Shown piece after piece: positions 50,781 through 61,609 of a stretch of DNA of 64,000 nt. The notes under the pieces were generated by a model. That model saw only the letters and a list, made by a program, of their open reading frames with translations, did not search any database and was not told where the DNA came from. The stretch comes from Thiohalomonas denitrificans. Lineage in GTDB: Bacteria > Pseudomonadota > Gammaproteobacteria > Thiohalomonadales > Thiohalomonadaceae. Where the stretch lies: the NCBI GenBank assembly GCA_020725115.1, contig DYFR01000008.1, positions 1 through 64,000 on the forward strand, written 5' to 3'. Position numbers and translations under genes: made by a program. Each line of letters opens with the position of its first letter. Position 1 is the first letter of the stretch.

Positions 50781-51890
50781 CGGCCTGCCGCGCAGCACGG
50801 CAAACTGCTGCAGGATGGGTGTCACCACCGGCTCGATCTTCTTGCGCATCACCGTGCCGACGGCATCGCTATGGGCAAAGATAGGCGTGATGATGGCCTC
50901 GTCGATATGGGCCAGGAATACCATGGCGCGAATCTCCGCAGCCAGTTGCGGTGCCGCCTGCAACAGCTGACACAGTGAACCGCTGGCCACACTGCACAAG
51001 GAGGCGACACTGGTGTCAATGGCCGCGATCTCGCGCAGGCTGGGCGCCGCTGGCCGCGCCGCCTTGAAGTAATTGCCGATAGCATTGACCAGTGCAGTCA
51101 CCACATCCTGATCGGCCGGCTTTTGCAGCACATCGGCGCCTACCTCCAGAAAGGTCTGGCCGGGACTGTCCAGCAACCGGAGCAACAGGGCCGCATAGGG
51201 ATTGTCTGCCGCCAGCGGCGCCAGGAGCGGACGATAGTGTTCCAGATCGGTTCGGGCGGCCACCATATCGGGCAGGTCATCAGGCTGGGCAGCCAGAAAG
51301 CCGACACGGTAGGTCTTGCGGGTGCGACCGCTGTCCCACAGCTTTTTACGCACCGCAGCGCTGATCAGTCCCGGCTGCAATACCAGCCGTACCGTATCCA
51401 GCATGTCCTGATGCTCACTCTCAAAGGGCAGATGCTCCACCAGAAATTCCGCCAGCACCGGCCCCATGGCACCATCCACCACCACCTGATTCTCCAGCAT
51501 GCGCCGTGCATTCTCCGCATAGGGCGCTACCCACCAGGCGCGGCGTGCCAGTTCGTCGGTGAGCTGGCGTGAACGGCTTGCCGCCACCACCGCCTCCGGC
51601 TCACCGAGCATCAGCAGCTTGTCCAGATCCTCGTTGTTGATCTGGCCCATGCGCGTCCAGCGGCGCAGAAACACCGGATAACCGCCGGGTGAACCGAGCA
51701 CCTGCCCCGACAGCAACTCGCGGACGCGCTGTAGATACTGTTCGGCCCGACCGGTGGGATTGAGCGTCACCTTCATTTCGCGATCGCCCTTGAGGCCGTA
51801 CACGGTCATATTGTTTTCATCGATGCGGATCGCCTCGGCATTGGCGATCAACACATTCAGGCGCAGGCTGTCTTCGGCGGATAATTCCAT
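50769..51890 (-). CDS. dsrS: DsrS-like protein
   Basis: From the ATG at 51890 the soluble product is 373 residues, starting MELSAEDSLRLNVLIANAEA and with LSGQVLGSPGGYPVFLRRWTRMGQ and ELARRAWWVAPYAENARRML. I recognise this as the DsrS family, named from the end of the dsr sulfur-oxidation operon of Allochromatium vinosum, a cytoplasmic protein without a known enzymatic fold that has been linked to dsr expression. Here it stands without dsrAB, downstream of a MoxR-VWA pair. A hairpin repeat ends 9 bases before the ATG and no Shine-Dalgarno is visible. The name is recalled from sequence memory, not searched. Confidence 0.75.
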   Translation of the reverse strand: MELSAEDSLRLNVLIANAEAIRIDENNMTVYGLKGDREMKVTLNPTGRAEQYLQRVRELLSGQVLGSPGGYPVFLRRWTRMGQINNEDLDKLLMLGEPEAVVAASRSRQLTDELARRAWWVAPYAENARRMLENQVVVDGAMGPVLAEFLVEHLPFESEHQDMLDTVRLVLQPGLISAAVRKKLWDSGRTRKTYRVGFLAAQPDDLPDMVAARTDLEHYRPLLAPLAADNPYAALLLRLLDSPGQTFLEVGADVLQKPADQDVVTALVNAIGNYFKAARPAAPSLREIAAIDTSVASLCSVASGSLCQLLQAAPQLAAEIRAMVFLAHIDEAIITPIFAHSDAVGTVMRKKIEPVVTPILQQFAVLRGRPLAG

Positions 51891-51898
51891 AAACAAGC

Positions 51899-51963
51899 TT
51901 CGAGTTCCGGGTTTCGAGTTTCGAACCCCGGGCCGCAACCCGAAACTCGAAACTCGAAACTGA
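51899..51963. repeat. Tandem-unit hairpin element, unit GAAACTC
   Basis: The left arm (51899-51926, with GAGTTTC units) and right arm (51941-51963, three GAAACTC units) are inverted around a CG-rich centre. It fills the whole 74-base gap between the VWA stop and the dsrS-like start. Confidence 0.88.
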
Positions 51964-51964
51964 A

Positions 51965-53209
51965 TCAGTTAAGTTGTATCCGTTGTCCCCAGGGCACCTT
52001 GCCCTTGCCCTTCACCAGCCAGATCACCGGAAAGGTGGGTTCCTGCGCGGGAAAAGCACCGTCAGCATCGGTAAAGTAGACCAGCAGGTCGGGGCGACGC
52101 CCTTCGCGTTCCAGCCAGTCGAACACCGGCAGGAAGGAAGTGCCGCCACCGCCGGTGAACGCCCGCGGCAGCTTGAACTCCTCCCACGACTCGTAACTCC
52201 ACGGCCCGTCATCGGCCAGTTGCGCATCACAGGCATGCAGGGTGACGCGGGCGCGTACCTGGCCCTTGATGGCGTCGATCTCGGCGAGGAATTCGCCCAT
52301 CTCCTTGTCGCTGACGGAGCCGCTGGTGTCCAGCGCCACCACGATGTCGATCTCCGAGGAGCGCAGACTGGGGAAGATCGCATCCCCCTCGCGCCGCGAC
52401 GGGCGCGAGTAGTTGTAGTCGTCACGCGCGGTAGCGGTCATGTATTTGGCCAGCAGCATGCGCCAGGGCAGCTGCGGCTGCAGCAAATGGTCGATCAATC
52501 GCGCCAGCGCCCCGCCCAGCTTGCCGGCCTGCAGAGCCTGCTGCGCCGCACCGGCCATGCGCTGGCGCCACTGCACCGACAGGCGTTCGCGTTCCTCGTG
52601 TGACAGTGGTTCCGGCCTGGGTGCGCCGCCCTGGCCATCTTCCTGCCTGGGCTGCGGCTTGCCGCTGCCACCCTTGTCATCCCTGTCCTCGTGTGTGGCC
52701 TTGCCGCCGCCCCCTTCACCTTTATCACCGCCGCTGCCGGCCTTGCCGCCCTGGTCGCCGCTGTCCTGGTCGTAGACATGATCGTCGTGCGGCTGCATCG
52801 AATCCGCCTCGTCCAGGCAGGGATAGATCTCCTCTGCCGTCATGCCCTTGTACTCGTCCAGCAGCAGCGCATCCTGCACCGGCGTCAGCCCCTCCTCCAC
52901 CAGTAGCGGATTGATGGCCAGGTCGCAGGCGACGTCCCAACGATGACGGTCACGGTGCTGACGGCGGGCGAAATGGGAAAGTGCGCAGTGCAGGGCCTCA
53001 TGGGCCAGGGCGAACTGGGTCTGGTCGAGGGTCAACGCGTCCATGTAGTCGGCGTTGTAATAAAAGGTGCGCGCGTCGGTGGCCGTGGTCTTGCACCAGC
53101 GCGGATCGGCGGCCACCAGCGGCAGGCGCAGCACCAGCGCGCCGAGGAACGGCTTGTCCAGGATCAGCCTGGTGCGCGCGGCACTGAGTTTGGTTTCAAG
53201 ATCGTTCAA
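51965..53209 (-). CDS. DUF2201 metallopeptidase-like / VWA-domain protein
   Basis: A 414-residue soluble protein. The N-terminal DUF2201 domain (~1-130) has a zincin-like HEALH (in ALAHEALHCALSH) and ACDLAINPLL. A Gly/Asp/Lys-rich linker (~150-205) follows. The C-terminal VWA-like domain has the MIDAS start VALDTSGSVS, then FTGGGGTSFLP and YFTDADG. Such proteins are partners of MoxR AAA+ ATPases, here just upstream, acting as a chaperone or metal-insertion pair. The start is TTG at 53209 with no in-frame ATG before residue 56 and no visible Shine-Dalgarno; a repeat begins 13 bases upstream. Confidence 0.9.
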   Translation of the reverse strand: MNDLETKLSAARTRLILDKPFLGALVLRLPLVAADPRWCKTTATDARTFYYNADYMDALTLDQTQFALAHEALHCALSHFARRQHRDRHRWDVACDLAINPLLVEEGLTPVQDALLLDEYKGMTAEEIYPCLDEADSMQPHDDHVYDQDSGDQGGKAGSGGDKGEGGGGKATHEDRDDKGGSGKPQPRQEDGQGGAPRPEPLSHEERERLSVQWRQRMAGAAQQALQAGKLGGALARLIDHLLQPQLPWRMLLAKYMTATARDDYNYSRPSRREGDAIFPSLRSSEIDIVVALDTSGSVSDKEMGEFLAEIDAIKGQVRARVTLHACDAQLADDGPWSYESWEEFKLPRAFTGGGGTSFLPVFDWLEREGRRPDLLVYFTDADGAFPAQEPTFPVIWLVKGKGKVPWGQRIQLN

Positions 53210-53221
53210 GAAGAAAACCCA

Positions 53222-53306
53222 ACGCGGAGGCGCAGAGGCGCAGAGAACACAGAGACGGTCAAAGATTTGTTTAACTCTGAGCCCTCTGCGCCTCTGCGCC
53301 TCTGCG
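53222..53306. repeat. Tandem-unit hairpin element, unit GCGCAGAG
   Basis: Left arm of GGCGCAGA units (53222-53255), loop AAAGATTTGTTTAA, right arm of three CTCTGCGC units (53284-53306). It belongs to the same family as the mutL-amiB and lon-hemH elements. It lies between moxR and the VWA gene. Confidence 0.9.
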
Positions 53307-53320
53307 GCAGGTGTTCCATC

Positions 53321-54364
53321 CTAGTCGTACAGCATCACGTCGGCCACGGCCTGCGCCCAGGGGGCGAACTCGGGCACGCTGAAGATTTCCTGGCCGATGG
53401 CGCGGTGCATGTCGGACACCAGCATCACGCCCATTTCACGCTGGCTGAAACGCCCGGCGAATTCCAGGATCGGGCCGTACACCTCGGCCCCCTTCTTCTC
53501 GGCCTTGGCGCGCAGCGCACGCGCCACCAGGGCGGAGGCAACGGCATATTGCAGGTCGATCTCGCGCGGCACCGGCACCGGCTCGCGGCGCAGAATGGCA
53601 TCGAGGTCGGGCAGCTTGTCCAGATTGCGCACGAAGGCGGCGGCCTCGATACCGGCGGCGGGGCCGACGCAGGCCTGCAGGGTTTCCACCAGCAGCTGGT
53701 GCGCCTCGCCGAATTTGTGCAGGGCGCGGTGGGCAAACTCCCAGGAACGCGGCGAGGGAAAGGCGATGGGATTGTGTGACGGATCGAAATCGAACAGCAG
53801 TTCGGGGCGGAAGCGCAGGAAGGCGATGACACGCTCATCGATGCCGTTGCGGTAGGCCCACAGCACCCAGTCGTCGAGATGGGTTTCCACTTCGAAGTGG
53901 GCAAAGCGGTTGGCCAGCGGCGCCGGCATGGCATAGGTGACGCCGCGATCACCCTGGCGGTTGCCGGCGGCGAAGATGGCCCAGCCGTCGGGCACGCGGT
54001 ATTCGCCCAGGCGGCGATCCAGGATCAGCTGATAGGCGGCGGCAGACACCGACGGCGGCGCCGAGGTGATTTCGTCGAGAAACAGGATGCCGGCGGTGCC
54101 ATGGCGCTTTGTGGCGGGCAGCATGGCGGGCACCGCCCACTCGACCTGGCCTTCGCTGCGGAACGGAATACCGCGCAGGTCGCTCGGCTCCATCTGCGAC
54201 AGGCGGATGTCGATCACCTGCACCCCGTGGTGCGCGGCCACCTGGGCCACCATCTGCGACTTGCCCACGCCCGGCGGTCCCCACAGCATCACCGGCGTAT
54301 GGTGCCCGTCACGCGTGCTGGAAAATTCCCGCTCAAGAACCTCGATGATATGTGCCGGACGCAT
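53321..54364 (-). CDS. MoxR-family AAA+ ATPase
   Basis: A 347-residue MoxR-type ATPase. Walker A is LWGPPGVGKSQMVAQ, Walker B is ILFLDEITSAP, and the sensor region is WAIFAAGNRQGDRGVTYAMP; the C-terminal helical lid is present. MoxR ATPases act with VWA-domain partners to mature or remodel protein complexes. The partner gene follows. The ATG at 54364 has GGGGAG six bases upstream (a TTG immediately before it is unlikely to be used). Confidence 0.92.
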   Translation of the reverse strand: MRPAHIIEVLEREFSSTRDGHHTPVMLWGPPGVGKSQMVAQVAAHHGVQVIDIRLSQMEPSDLRGIPFRSEGQVEWAVPAMLPATKRHGTAGILFLDEITSAPPSVSAAAYQLILDRRLGEYRVPDGWAIFAAGNRQGDRGVTYAMPAPLANRFAHFEVETHLDDWVLWAYRNGIDERVIAFLRFRPELLFDFDPSHNPIAFPSPRSWEFAHRALHKFGEAHQLLVETLQACVGPAAGIEAAAFVRNLDKLPDLDAILRREPVPVPREIDLQYAVASALVARALRAKAEKKGAEVYGPILEFAGRFSQREMGVMLVSDMHRAIGQEIFSVPEFAPWAQAVADVMLYD

Positions 54365-54446
54365 CAAAACTCCCCGTTACATAGGACAGCGCAATAGCTT
54401 ACTGCATTTGTCGGATTCACAGAACAGGGGATGGGGCCGGAGGCCC

Positions 54447-54544
54447 CAAGTTCCAAGTCGCAAGTTTCAAGTGGCAAGACAACAGACCGAAACTCGAAAC
54501 TCGAAACTCGAAACTCGAAACTCGAAACTCGAAACTCGAAACTC
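54447..54544. repeat. Tandem-unit hairpin element, unit GAAACTC (eight copies)
   Basis: Eight exact GAAACTC heptamers (54489-54544). The inverted arm (54447-54478, CAAGTTTC-like units) matches 18 of 25 aligned bases. It ends 7 bases before the thioredoxin stop and lies between trx and moxR. Confidence 0.85.
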
Positions 54545-54551
54545 GCGAAAC

Positions 54552-54920
54552 CTAGCCCTCTTGCTGCTGTTCCGCCACCTGCTTGTGCACCTCGGCCATA
54601 TCCAGTTCCTTGGCGCGTTGCAGCAGATCCTTCAGCTGCGAGCCCTGCAGTGCACCGGCCTCGGAATAGATGATCACCTGCTCGCGGAAGATCATCAGCG
54701 TGGGGATCGAGCGGATCTGGAACAGGCCGGCCAGTTCCTGCTCCTCTTCGGTGTTCACCTTGGCAAACACGATGTCGGGGTGATTTTCCGATTCTGCCTC
54801 GAATACTGGACCGAAGCCCTGACAGGGCCCGCACCACGGTGCCCAGAAATCGATGATGATGAAAGAATTGCTGTTGATGATTTGGTCGAAATTATCTTTG
54901 GTCATGTGCACGGCGGCCAT
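54552..54920 (-). CDS. Thioredoxin-family protein
   Basis: From the ATG at 54920 (GGAGAA upstream) the 122-residue protein is a cytoplasmic thioredoxin with the canonical WCGPC site in FWAPWCGPC and the cis-proline in SIPTLMIF. It lacks a signal peptide. The acidic Glu/Gln-rich C-terminal extension (VHKQVAEQQQEG) is not in standard TrxA. It heads the trx-moxR-VWA-dsrS run on the minus strand. Confidence 0.92.
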   Translation of the reverse strand: MAAVHMTKDNFDQIINSNSFIIIDFWAPWCGPCQGFGPVFEAESENHPDIVFAKVNTEEEQELAGLFQIRSIPTLMIFREQVIIYSEAGALQGSQLKDLLQRAKELDMAEVHKQVAEQQQEG

Positions 54921-55048
54921 GGCAGTTCTCCGGTTCACTTAAATGAGAGGTAAGGTCTGTGACAGACAGGCAATGCGCCATGACGAACGACAGACGGAAA
55001 ATGGCAGTGTATTAGCCTACACTAATGTGTCCGCGAGTAGAACCGGGC

Positions 55049-55450
55049 TTATGCACCGCGCCCGGTAAAACGAATGATTTGACGGCGCCCGCGCTTGTCC
55101 GGTCGCCGTGCCGGCAAGACGCCTGCGGCCGCAGCCAGGCGGCGCTCTTCCGCCAGAGACTCGCGCCGTTGACGGCTTTCCTCGCCTTCCTGATACAGCT
55201 GTTGTGCCGCGGCCGCCGGGCCACGCTGCTCCGACAACGCCACAACGTGGATCACAAACTCCACGCCGCTCTTGCGGATCACCAGTTCGTCACCGCACTG
55301 CACACCACGCGCCGGTTTGACCCGCATCCCGTCGAGATGCACGTGACCACCATTAATCGCCTCCACGGCCAGGGCACGGGTTTTATAGAAACGCGCCGCC
55401 CACAGCCACTTGTCCAGACGCACCGCCGCCTTGTCCGTAGCGTCACTCAT
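55049..55450 (-). CDS. hslR: Ribosome-associated heat shock protein Hsp15
   Basis: Hsp15 binds free 50S subunits with a blocked nascent chain. The 133-residue protein has an S4 RNA-binding domain (VRLDKWLWAARFYKTRALAVEAINGGHVHLDG) and a basic C-terminal tail (ARRPDKRGRRQIIRF). The start overlaps the end of the upstream zinc-ribbon gene by 8 bases. Confidence 0.95.
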   Translation of the reverse strand: MSDATDKAAVRLDKWLWAARFYKTRALAVEAINGGHVHLDGMRVKPARGVQCGDELVIRKSGVEFVIHVVALSEQRGPAAAAQQLYQEGEESRQRRESLAEERRLAAAAGVLPARRPDKRGRRQIIRFTGRGA

Positions 55451-55679
55451 CCCCGTTGCGGCCCTCGCTGATTTCGAGGTAATACTCCATGGTGATCAGG
55501 GTGTGCTCGCGGCTGCCGCAGGCCGGACAGTGCAGCAACATCATCAGGCCGAGCGCCTCCTCATCCTCGTAGGATTCACCCTCGACGCGGTGATACTCCA
55601 GCACCCCCTCATAACCGCAGTCGATGCATATCCCCCACGCGCGCAACGCTTTGCTCATCAGTACCAACCCTGTTGTCAT
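55443..55679 (-). CDS. Small zinc-ribbon-like protein, unknown function
   Basis: A 78-residue protein with two Cys pairs, C.DCGYEG and HCPACGS, spaced as in zinc ribbons, and an acidic C-terminus (YYLEISEGRNGDE). An in-frame ATG at 55658 (start MSKALRAWGICIDCG) has AGGG upstream and may be the real start. It overlaps hslR, so the two are probably co-translated. Family not recognised. Confidence 0.72.
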   Translation of the reverse strand: MTTGLVLMSKALRAWGICIDCGYEGVLEYHRVEGESYEDEEALGLMMLLHCPACGSREHTLITMEYYLEISEGRNGDE

Positions 55680-55748
55680 GGACTATACAAGTGTAACGGA
55701 ATCCCGCGCCAGGCCCCAGTCAGCATGGATGCCGCCTCAGCCTCATGC

Positions 55749-55776
55749 TAAAGTGTCCACCCCACATTGCCGATAG
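55749..55776 (+). promoter_or_regulatory. Sigma-28 promoter of the chemoreceptor gene
   Basis: TAAAGTGT, 12 bases, then GCCGATAG, against consensus TAAAGTTT-N11-GCCGATAA. It lies ~48 bases before the MCP start, the normal arrangement for late flagellar/chemotaxis genes. Confidence 0.8.
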
Positions 55777-55823
55777 ATTCAGCATTGGCAACATGCCAAA
55801 ACCATATAACAACAAGGTGATAT

Positions 55824-57479
55824 ATGAACCTGCTGCAAAACTTCACCATCAAGACCCGCCTCGTCGTCCTGGTCACCCTCGCCGCCGTGCTGATGATCGC
55901 CATCGGCCTGATGGGCCTGAACGGTATGCGACAAGCAAACGAATCGCTCAACACGGTCTATAACGACCGCCTGGTGCCCACCGGGCAGATCAGCCGCATC
56001 CTGGAAATGATGCAGGACAACCGCACCCAGTTGCTGCTGTCCCTGCAGCACGACCCGGCCGGCGCATTCGCCACTATGCACGACCACCCCATCGACATGC
56101 ATCTCAAGGTGGCCGAGGAGAATATCGACAAGATTGGCGCGGAGTGGAAGGAATTCATGGCCAGTTACCTGACCGAGGAGGAGAAGAAGCTGGCCGAGCA
56201 CTTCGCCGCCACGCGCGGTGTGTTCGTCAACGAAGGGTTGAGGCCGGTCATCGCCTCCCTCAAGGCAGGGCGTTTTCACGAGGCCAATACCACCTTGCTG
56301 ACCCGCGCCAACCCCACCTTCTACACCGCCAATACAGCGGCGGAAAAGCTGTTGCAGCTGCAACTGGATGTGGCGCAGGAGGAATATGCGAAAGCCGAAG
56401 CGGAATACAACCTGATCCGCAACGCCGCCATTACGCTCATCCTGGTTGCCATCGGCCTGAGCACCTTGCTGGCCTGGGCCACCATCGGCGGCATCGGCCG
56501 CGCCGTGACCGAACTGGAACGTGCCAGCGGCCAGATGGCGGAAGGCAATCTGACCACCCGCGCCGACTATCAGGCCAAGGATGAACTGGGCCGCGTCGCC
56601 TCCGCCTTCAACCGCATGGGTGAGCGCTTCCACGACATGGTGCAGCAGCTCTCCGGCGCCACCGGCCAACTGGCGGCGGCGGCGGAGGAAACCTCTGCCG
56701 TCACCGAACAGACCAGTACCGGTATCCGTGAACAGCAATCGGAGACCGAGCAGGTCGCCACCGCCATGAATGAAATGACGGCAACCGTGCAGGAAGTGGC
56801 GCACAGCGCCTCACGTGCGGCAGAAGCGGCGCACAAGGCGGATGAGGAAGCCGCAGGCGGCAAACAGGTGGTGAACCGTACCATCGATGTCATCGACTCC
56901 CTGGCCAGTGAAGTGGAAAAGGCGGCCGGCGTCATCCATCAACTGGAGCAGGACAGCGACAAGATCGGTACCGTGCTGGATGTGATTCGCGGCATCGCCG
57001 AACAGACCAACCTGCTGGCACTCAACGCCGCCATCGAGGCTGCGCGCGCCGGTGAACAGGGCCGTGGCTTTGCCGTGGTGGCCGACGAGGTGCGCACCCT
57101 GGCCTCGCGCACCCAGCAGTCCACTGCCGAGATTCAGGGCATGATCGAAAAGCTCCAGACCGGCGCCGCCAACGCGGTAAAGGTGATGGAGACCAGCCGC
57201 AACCAGGCCCGGGCCGGTGTGGAGCAGGTAGCCCAGGCCGGTGCCGCCCTGGACTCCATTACCCGTGCCGTGGCCACCATCAACGACCTGAATGCGCAGA
57301 TCGCCTCTGCTGCCGAAGAACAGAGTTCGGTTGCCGAGGAGATCAACCGCAACATCGTCAACATCAGCCAGGTGGCGGAACAGACCAACCAGGGGGCACA
57401 GCAAACCGCCTCCGCCAGCGAGGAGCTGGCCCGTCTGGCCGAGCAGTTGCAGGGACTGGTCGGCCAGTTCCGCATCTGA
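55824..57479 (+). CDS. Methyl-accepting chemotaxis protein
   Basis: A 551-residue transmembrane chemoreceptor: first helix ~12-32, a periplasmic four-helix-bundle (4HB_MCP-like) sensor ~33-195, second helix ~200-222, HAMP ~223-275, then the long signalling coiled coil with the hairpin tip EQTNLLALNAAIEAARAGEQ and GRGFAVVADEVRTLA that binds CheA/CheW. No C-terminal CheR pentapeptide is present. The ligand is unknown. A sigma-28 promoter precedes it and a terminator follows. Confidence 0.95.
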   Translation: MNLLQNFTIKTRLVVLVTLAAVLMIAIGLMGLNGMRQANESLNTVYNDRLVPTGQISRILEMMQDNRTQLLLSLQHDPAGAFATMHDHPIDMHLKVAEENIDKIGAEWKEFMASYLTEEEKKLAEHFAATRGVFVNEGLRPVIASLKAGRFHEANTTLLTRANPTFYTANTAAEKLLQLQLDVAQEEYAKAEAEYNLIRNAAITLILVAIGLSTLLAWATIGGIGRAVTELERASGQMAEGNLTTRADYQAKDELGRVASAFNRMGERFHDMVQQLSGATGQLAAAAEETSAVTEQTSTGIREQQSETEQVATAMNEMTATVQEVAHSASRAAEAAHKADEEAAGGKQVVNRTIDVIDSLASEVEKAAGVIHQLEQDSDKIGTVLDVIRGIAEQTNLLALNAAIEAARAGEQGRGFAVVADEVRTLASRTQQSTAEIQGMIEKLQTGAANAVKVMETSRNQARAGVEQVAQAGAALDSITRAVATINDLNAQIASAAEEQSSVAEEINRNIVNISQVAEQTNQGAQQTASASEELARLAEQLQGLVGQFRI

Positions 57480-57498
57480 TTCGTTCTTGTGTCCAATA

Positions 57499-57529
57499 AA
57501 AACGCCGCCTTTTCAGGCGGCGTTTTTTA
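57499..57529 (+). terminator. Intrinsic terminator after the MCP gene
   Basis: AAAACGCCGCCT-TTTC-AGGCGGCGTTTT plus further T, 20 bases after the stop codon: a 12-bp stem with a 4-base loop and a T tract. The next ~170 bases to the htpG stop show no gene. Confidence 0.95.
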
Positions 57530-57701
57530 TTGTCCCCATAATGACCGGCAGTTAATCCGGTTCGTCACGCAACTGAATCATCTCATGCCGCCGTGCATCC
57601 TGCGCCAGCTCCACTGCCTGCCACGGCACCATGCATCAGTCGGCTTTCGATGAAGCGGTGCAGCTGCGCCTGATGATGTTGGGACGAAACACGACAGGCT
57701 G

Positions 57702-59594
57702 CTAGCGCAGCTCCAGCAGCAACTGGTTGAGGCGCTGCACAAAGGCTGCCGGATCGTCGAGCTGACCACCCTCGGCCAGCATCGCCTGGTCAAACAGAAT
57801 GCTGACCCAGTCGCCGAAGCGCTCACCTTCACCCTCCGCCTTGAGTCGCAATACCAGCGGGTGCTCCGGGTTCAGCTCCAGGATCGGCTTGCTGCCGCCG
57901 GTGGGCTGCCCGACCGACTTGAGAATGCGCTCCAGATTGGCACTCATGTCATGTTCGCCCGCCACCAGACAGGCAGGGGAGCTGGTCAGGCGGTGAGTGA
58001 TGCGCACCTCCTTGACCTTGTCGACCAGCGTTGCCTGTACCTTGTCGAGCAGCGGTTTGAAATCTTCGGCCACCTGCTCCTGCACCTTTTTCTCTTCCTC
58101 ATCCTCCAGTTTGCCGAGATCCAGTTCACCCTTGGCAACCGACTTGAGCGGCTTGCCGTCGAACTCGGTGAGGCTGGAGGCCAGCCACTCGTCGACACGC
58201 TCGGCCAGCAGCAGTACCTCGATGCCCTTCTTGCGGAAGATCTCCAGATGCGGACTGTTCTTCGCCGCAGCGAAGGAATCGGCGGTGATGTAGTAAATGG
58301 CCTCCTGCCCCTCCTTCATGCGACCGATGTAATCGGCCAGCGCCACCGTCTGCTCGGTGCTGTCGGTGTGGGTGGAGGAAAAACGCAGCAGCCTGGCGAT
58401 CTGTTCGCGGTTGGCGAAATCCTCGGCCGGGCCTTCCTTCAGCACCTTGCCGAACTGGTCCCAGAACGCCTGATACCTGGCGGCATCATTTTTGGCCAGG
58501 TCCTCCAGCATGCCCAGTACCTTCTTCACCGAACCGCCGCGCATGGCATCGATGACCTTGTTGTGCTGCAGAATCTCGCGCGAGACATTGAGCGGCAGGT
58601 CGTTGGAGTCGATGACGCCGCGCACGAAGCGCAGATAGGCGGGCATCAACTGATCGGCGTCGTCCATGATGAACACACGGCGCACGTACAGCTTGATGCC
58701 ATGGCGGCGCTCACGATCCCACAGGTCGAAGGGCGCGCGCTGCGGCACGTACAGCAGCGAGGTGTATTCCAGTTTGCCCTCGACGCGATTGTGGCTCCAC
58801 AGCAGCGGATCCTCGAAATCATGGGCCACGTGCTTGTAGAACTCCTTGTATTCATCCTCCTCGATTTCACTCTTGGGGCGCGCCCACAGCGCCGAGGCCT
58901 TGTTGACGGTTTCGTCTTCCGCGGCCTGCTCCTCCTCGCCGTGGCGCTCCTTCTCCATCAGGATGGGCAGGGTAATGTGATCGGAATACTTGCGGATGAT
59001 GGAGCGCAGGCGCCAGCCGTCGAGGAACTCGTCCTCGCCCTCGCGCAGGTGCAGGGTCACCTCGGTGCCGCGACCAGCCTTCGCCACCGTTTCCAGAGTG
59101 TAGTCGCCGGTGCCGCCCGACTCCCAGCGCACGCCGTGCTCGGCGCCGAGGCCGGCGCGGCGGGTGGTGAGGCTGACCTTGTCGGCGATGATGAAGGCGG
59201 AATAGAAGCCGACGCCGAACTGGCCAATGAGGTGGGCGTCCCGCGCCTGATCGCCGGTGAGCGATTCGAAGAACTGGCGCGTGCCCGACTTGGCGATGGT
59301 GCCGATGTTGTCGATCACCTCCTGGCGCGACATGCCGATGCCGTTGTCGCTCAGGGTGATGGTACGCGCCTCCTTGTCGAAGCTGACGCGGATCTTCAGC
59401 TCGTTGTCGCCCTCCCACAGGGCATCATCGGACAGCGCCTCGAAGCGCAGCTTGTCGCAGGCATCGGAGGCATTGGAAACGAGTTCACGCAGGAAAATTT
59501 CCTTGTTGGAATATAAGGAATGAATCATCAGCTGCAACAGCTGCTTCACCTCGGCCTGAAAGCCCAGGGTTTCCTTATGTGCTTCTATGGTCAT
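57702..59594 (-). CDS. htpG: Molecular chaperone HtpG (Hsp90)
   Basis: HtpG is the bacterial Hsp90. From the ATG at 59594 it has 630 residues. The GHKL ATP site is marked by [21 protein letters not shown] and [11 protein letters not shown]; the middle domain has [15 protein letters not shown]. The frame runs upstream to 59666 without homology; the chosen start begins [15 protein letters not shown], with AGGAG ~7 bases before it, and a very good sigma-32 promoter lies 45 bases upstream. Confidence 0.97.
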   Translation of the reverse strand: MTIEAHKETLGFQAEVKQLLQLMIHSLYSNKEIFLRELVSNASDACDKLRFEALSDDALWEGDNELKIRVSFDKEARTITLSDNGIGMSRQEVIDNIGTIAKSGTRQFFESLTGDQARDAHLIGQFGVGFYSAFIIADKVSLTTRRAGLGAEHGVRWESGGTGDYTLETVAKAGRGTEVTLHLREGEDEFLDGWRLRSIIRKYSDHITLPILMEKERHGEEEQAAEDETVNKASALWARPKSEIEEDEYKEFYKHVAHDFEDPLLWSHNRVEGKLEYTSLLYVPQRAPFDLWDRERRHGIKLYVRRVFIMDDADQLMPAYLRFVRGVIDSNDLPLNVSREILQHNKVIDAMRGGSVKKVLGMLEDLAKNDAARYQAFWDQFGKVLKEGPAEDFANREQIARLLRFSSTHTDSTEQTVALADYIGRMKEGQEAIYYITADSFAAAKNSPHLEIFRKKGIEVLLLAERVDEWLASSLTEFDGKPLKSVAKGELDLGKLEDEEEKKVQEQVAEDFKPLLDKVQATLVDKVKEVRITHRLTSSPACLVAGEHDMSANLERILKSVGQPTGGSKPILELNPEHPLVLRLKAEGEGERFGDWVSILFDQAMLAEGGQLDDPAAFVQRLNQLLLELR

Positions 59595-59638
59595 GTTCCA
59601 ACTCCTGAAAATGTGGGGTTTAACGATACAGCAACAGA

Positions 59639-59667
59639 AAGTGGGGATATTATGAAAGAGTTTCAAG
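59639..59667 (-). promoter_or_regulatory. Sigma-32 heat-shock promoter of htpG
   Basis: On the minus strand: CTTGAAA, a 14-base spacer, CCCCACTT, against consensus CTTGAAA-N11-16-CCCCATNT. The -35 is perfect. Confidence 0.85.
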
Positions 59668-59672
59668 CCTCA

Positions 59673-61422
<1,750 letters not shown>

Positions 61423-61431
61423 AAAGTCTTA

Positions 61432-61520
61432 CTCTCGCCAAGTACGCCAAGAGCGCCAAGAGCGCCAAGAAAATCAAGCCTTGAGTGCCTTCTTGGTGAA
61501 CTTGGCGCGCCTGGCGAGAG
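61432..61520. repeat. Tandem-unit hairpin element, unit GCGCCAAGA
   Basis: Four CGCCAAG copies (61435-61468) and an inverted arm (61491-61520, CTTGGTGAACTTGGCGCGCC then TGGCGAGAG) enclose an AATCAAGCC-like loop. It fills the convergent pgm-ppdK gap. Confidence 0.88.
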
Positions 61521-61561
61521 AACATTCTTTTGGATTCCTACAGGTCGCAGGTTCGTAAATG

Positions 61562-61584
61562 AAAAAGGCGGGTTACCCCGCCTT
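61562..61584 (-). terminator. Intrinsic terminator after ppdK
   Basis: On the minus strand AAGGCGGG-GTAA-CCCGCCTT followed by TTT: an 8-bp stem with a 4-base loop, 25 bases past the ppdK stop. Confidence 0.88.
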
Positions 61585-61609
61585 CTTCGTTTCCGGGTTT
61601 ACGACTCCG

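Noticed and set aside
54489-54544. Possible CRISPR array
   Set aside because: The copies are 7 bases long and directly adjacent, with no spacers and no cas genes nearby.
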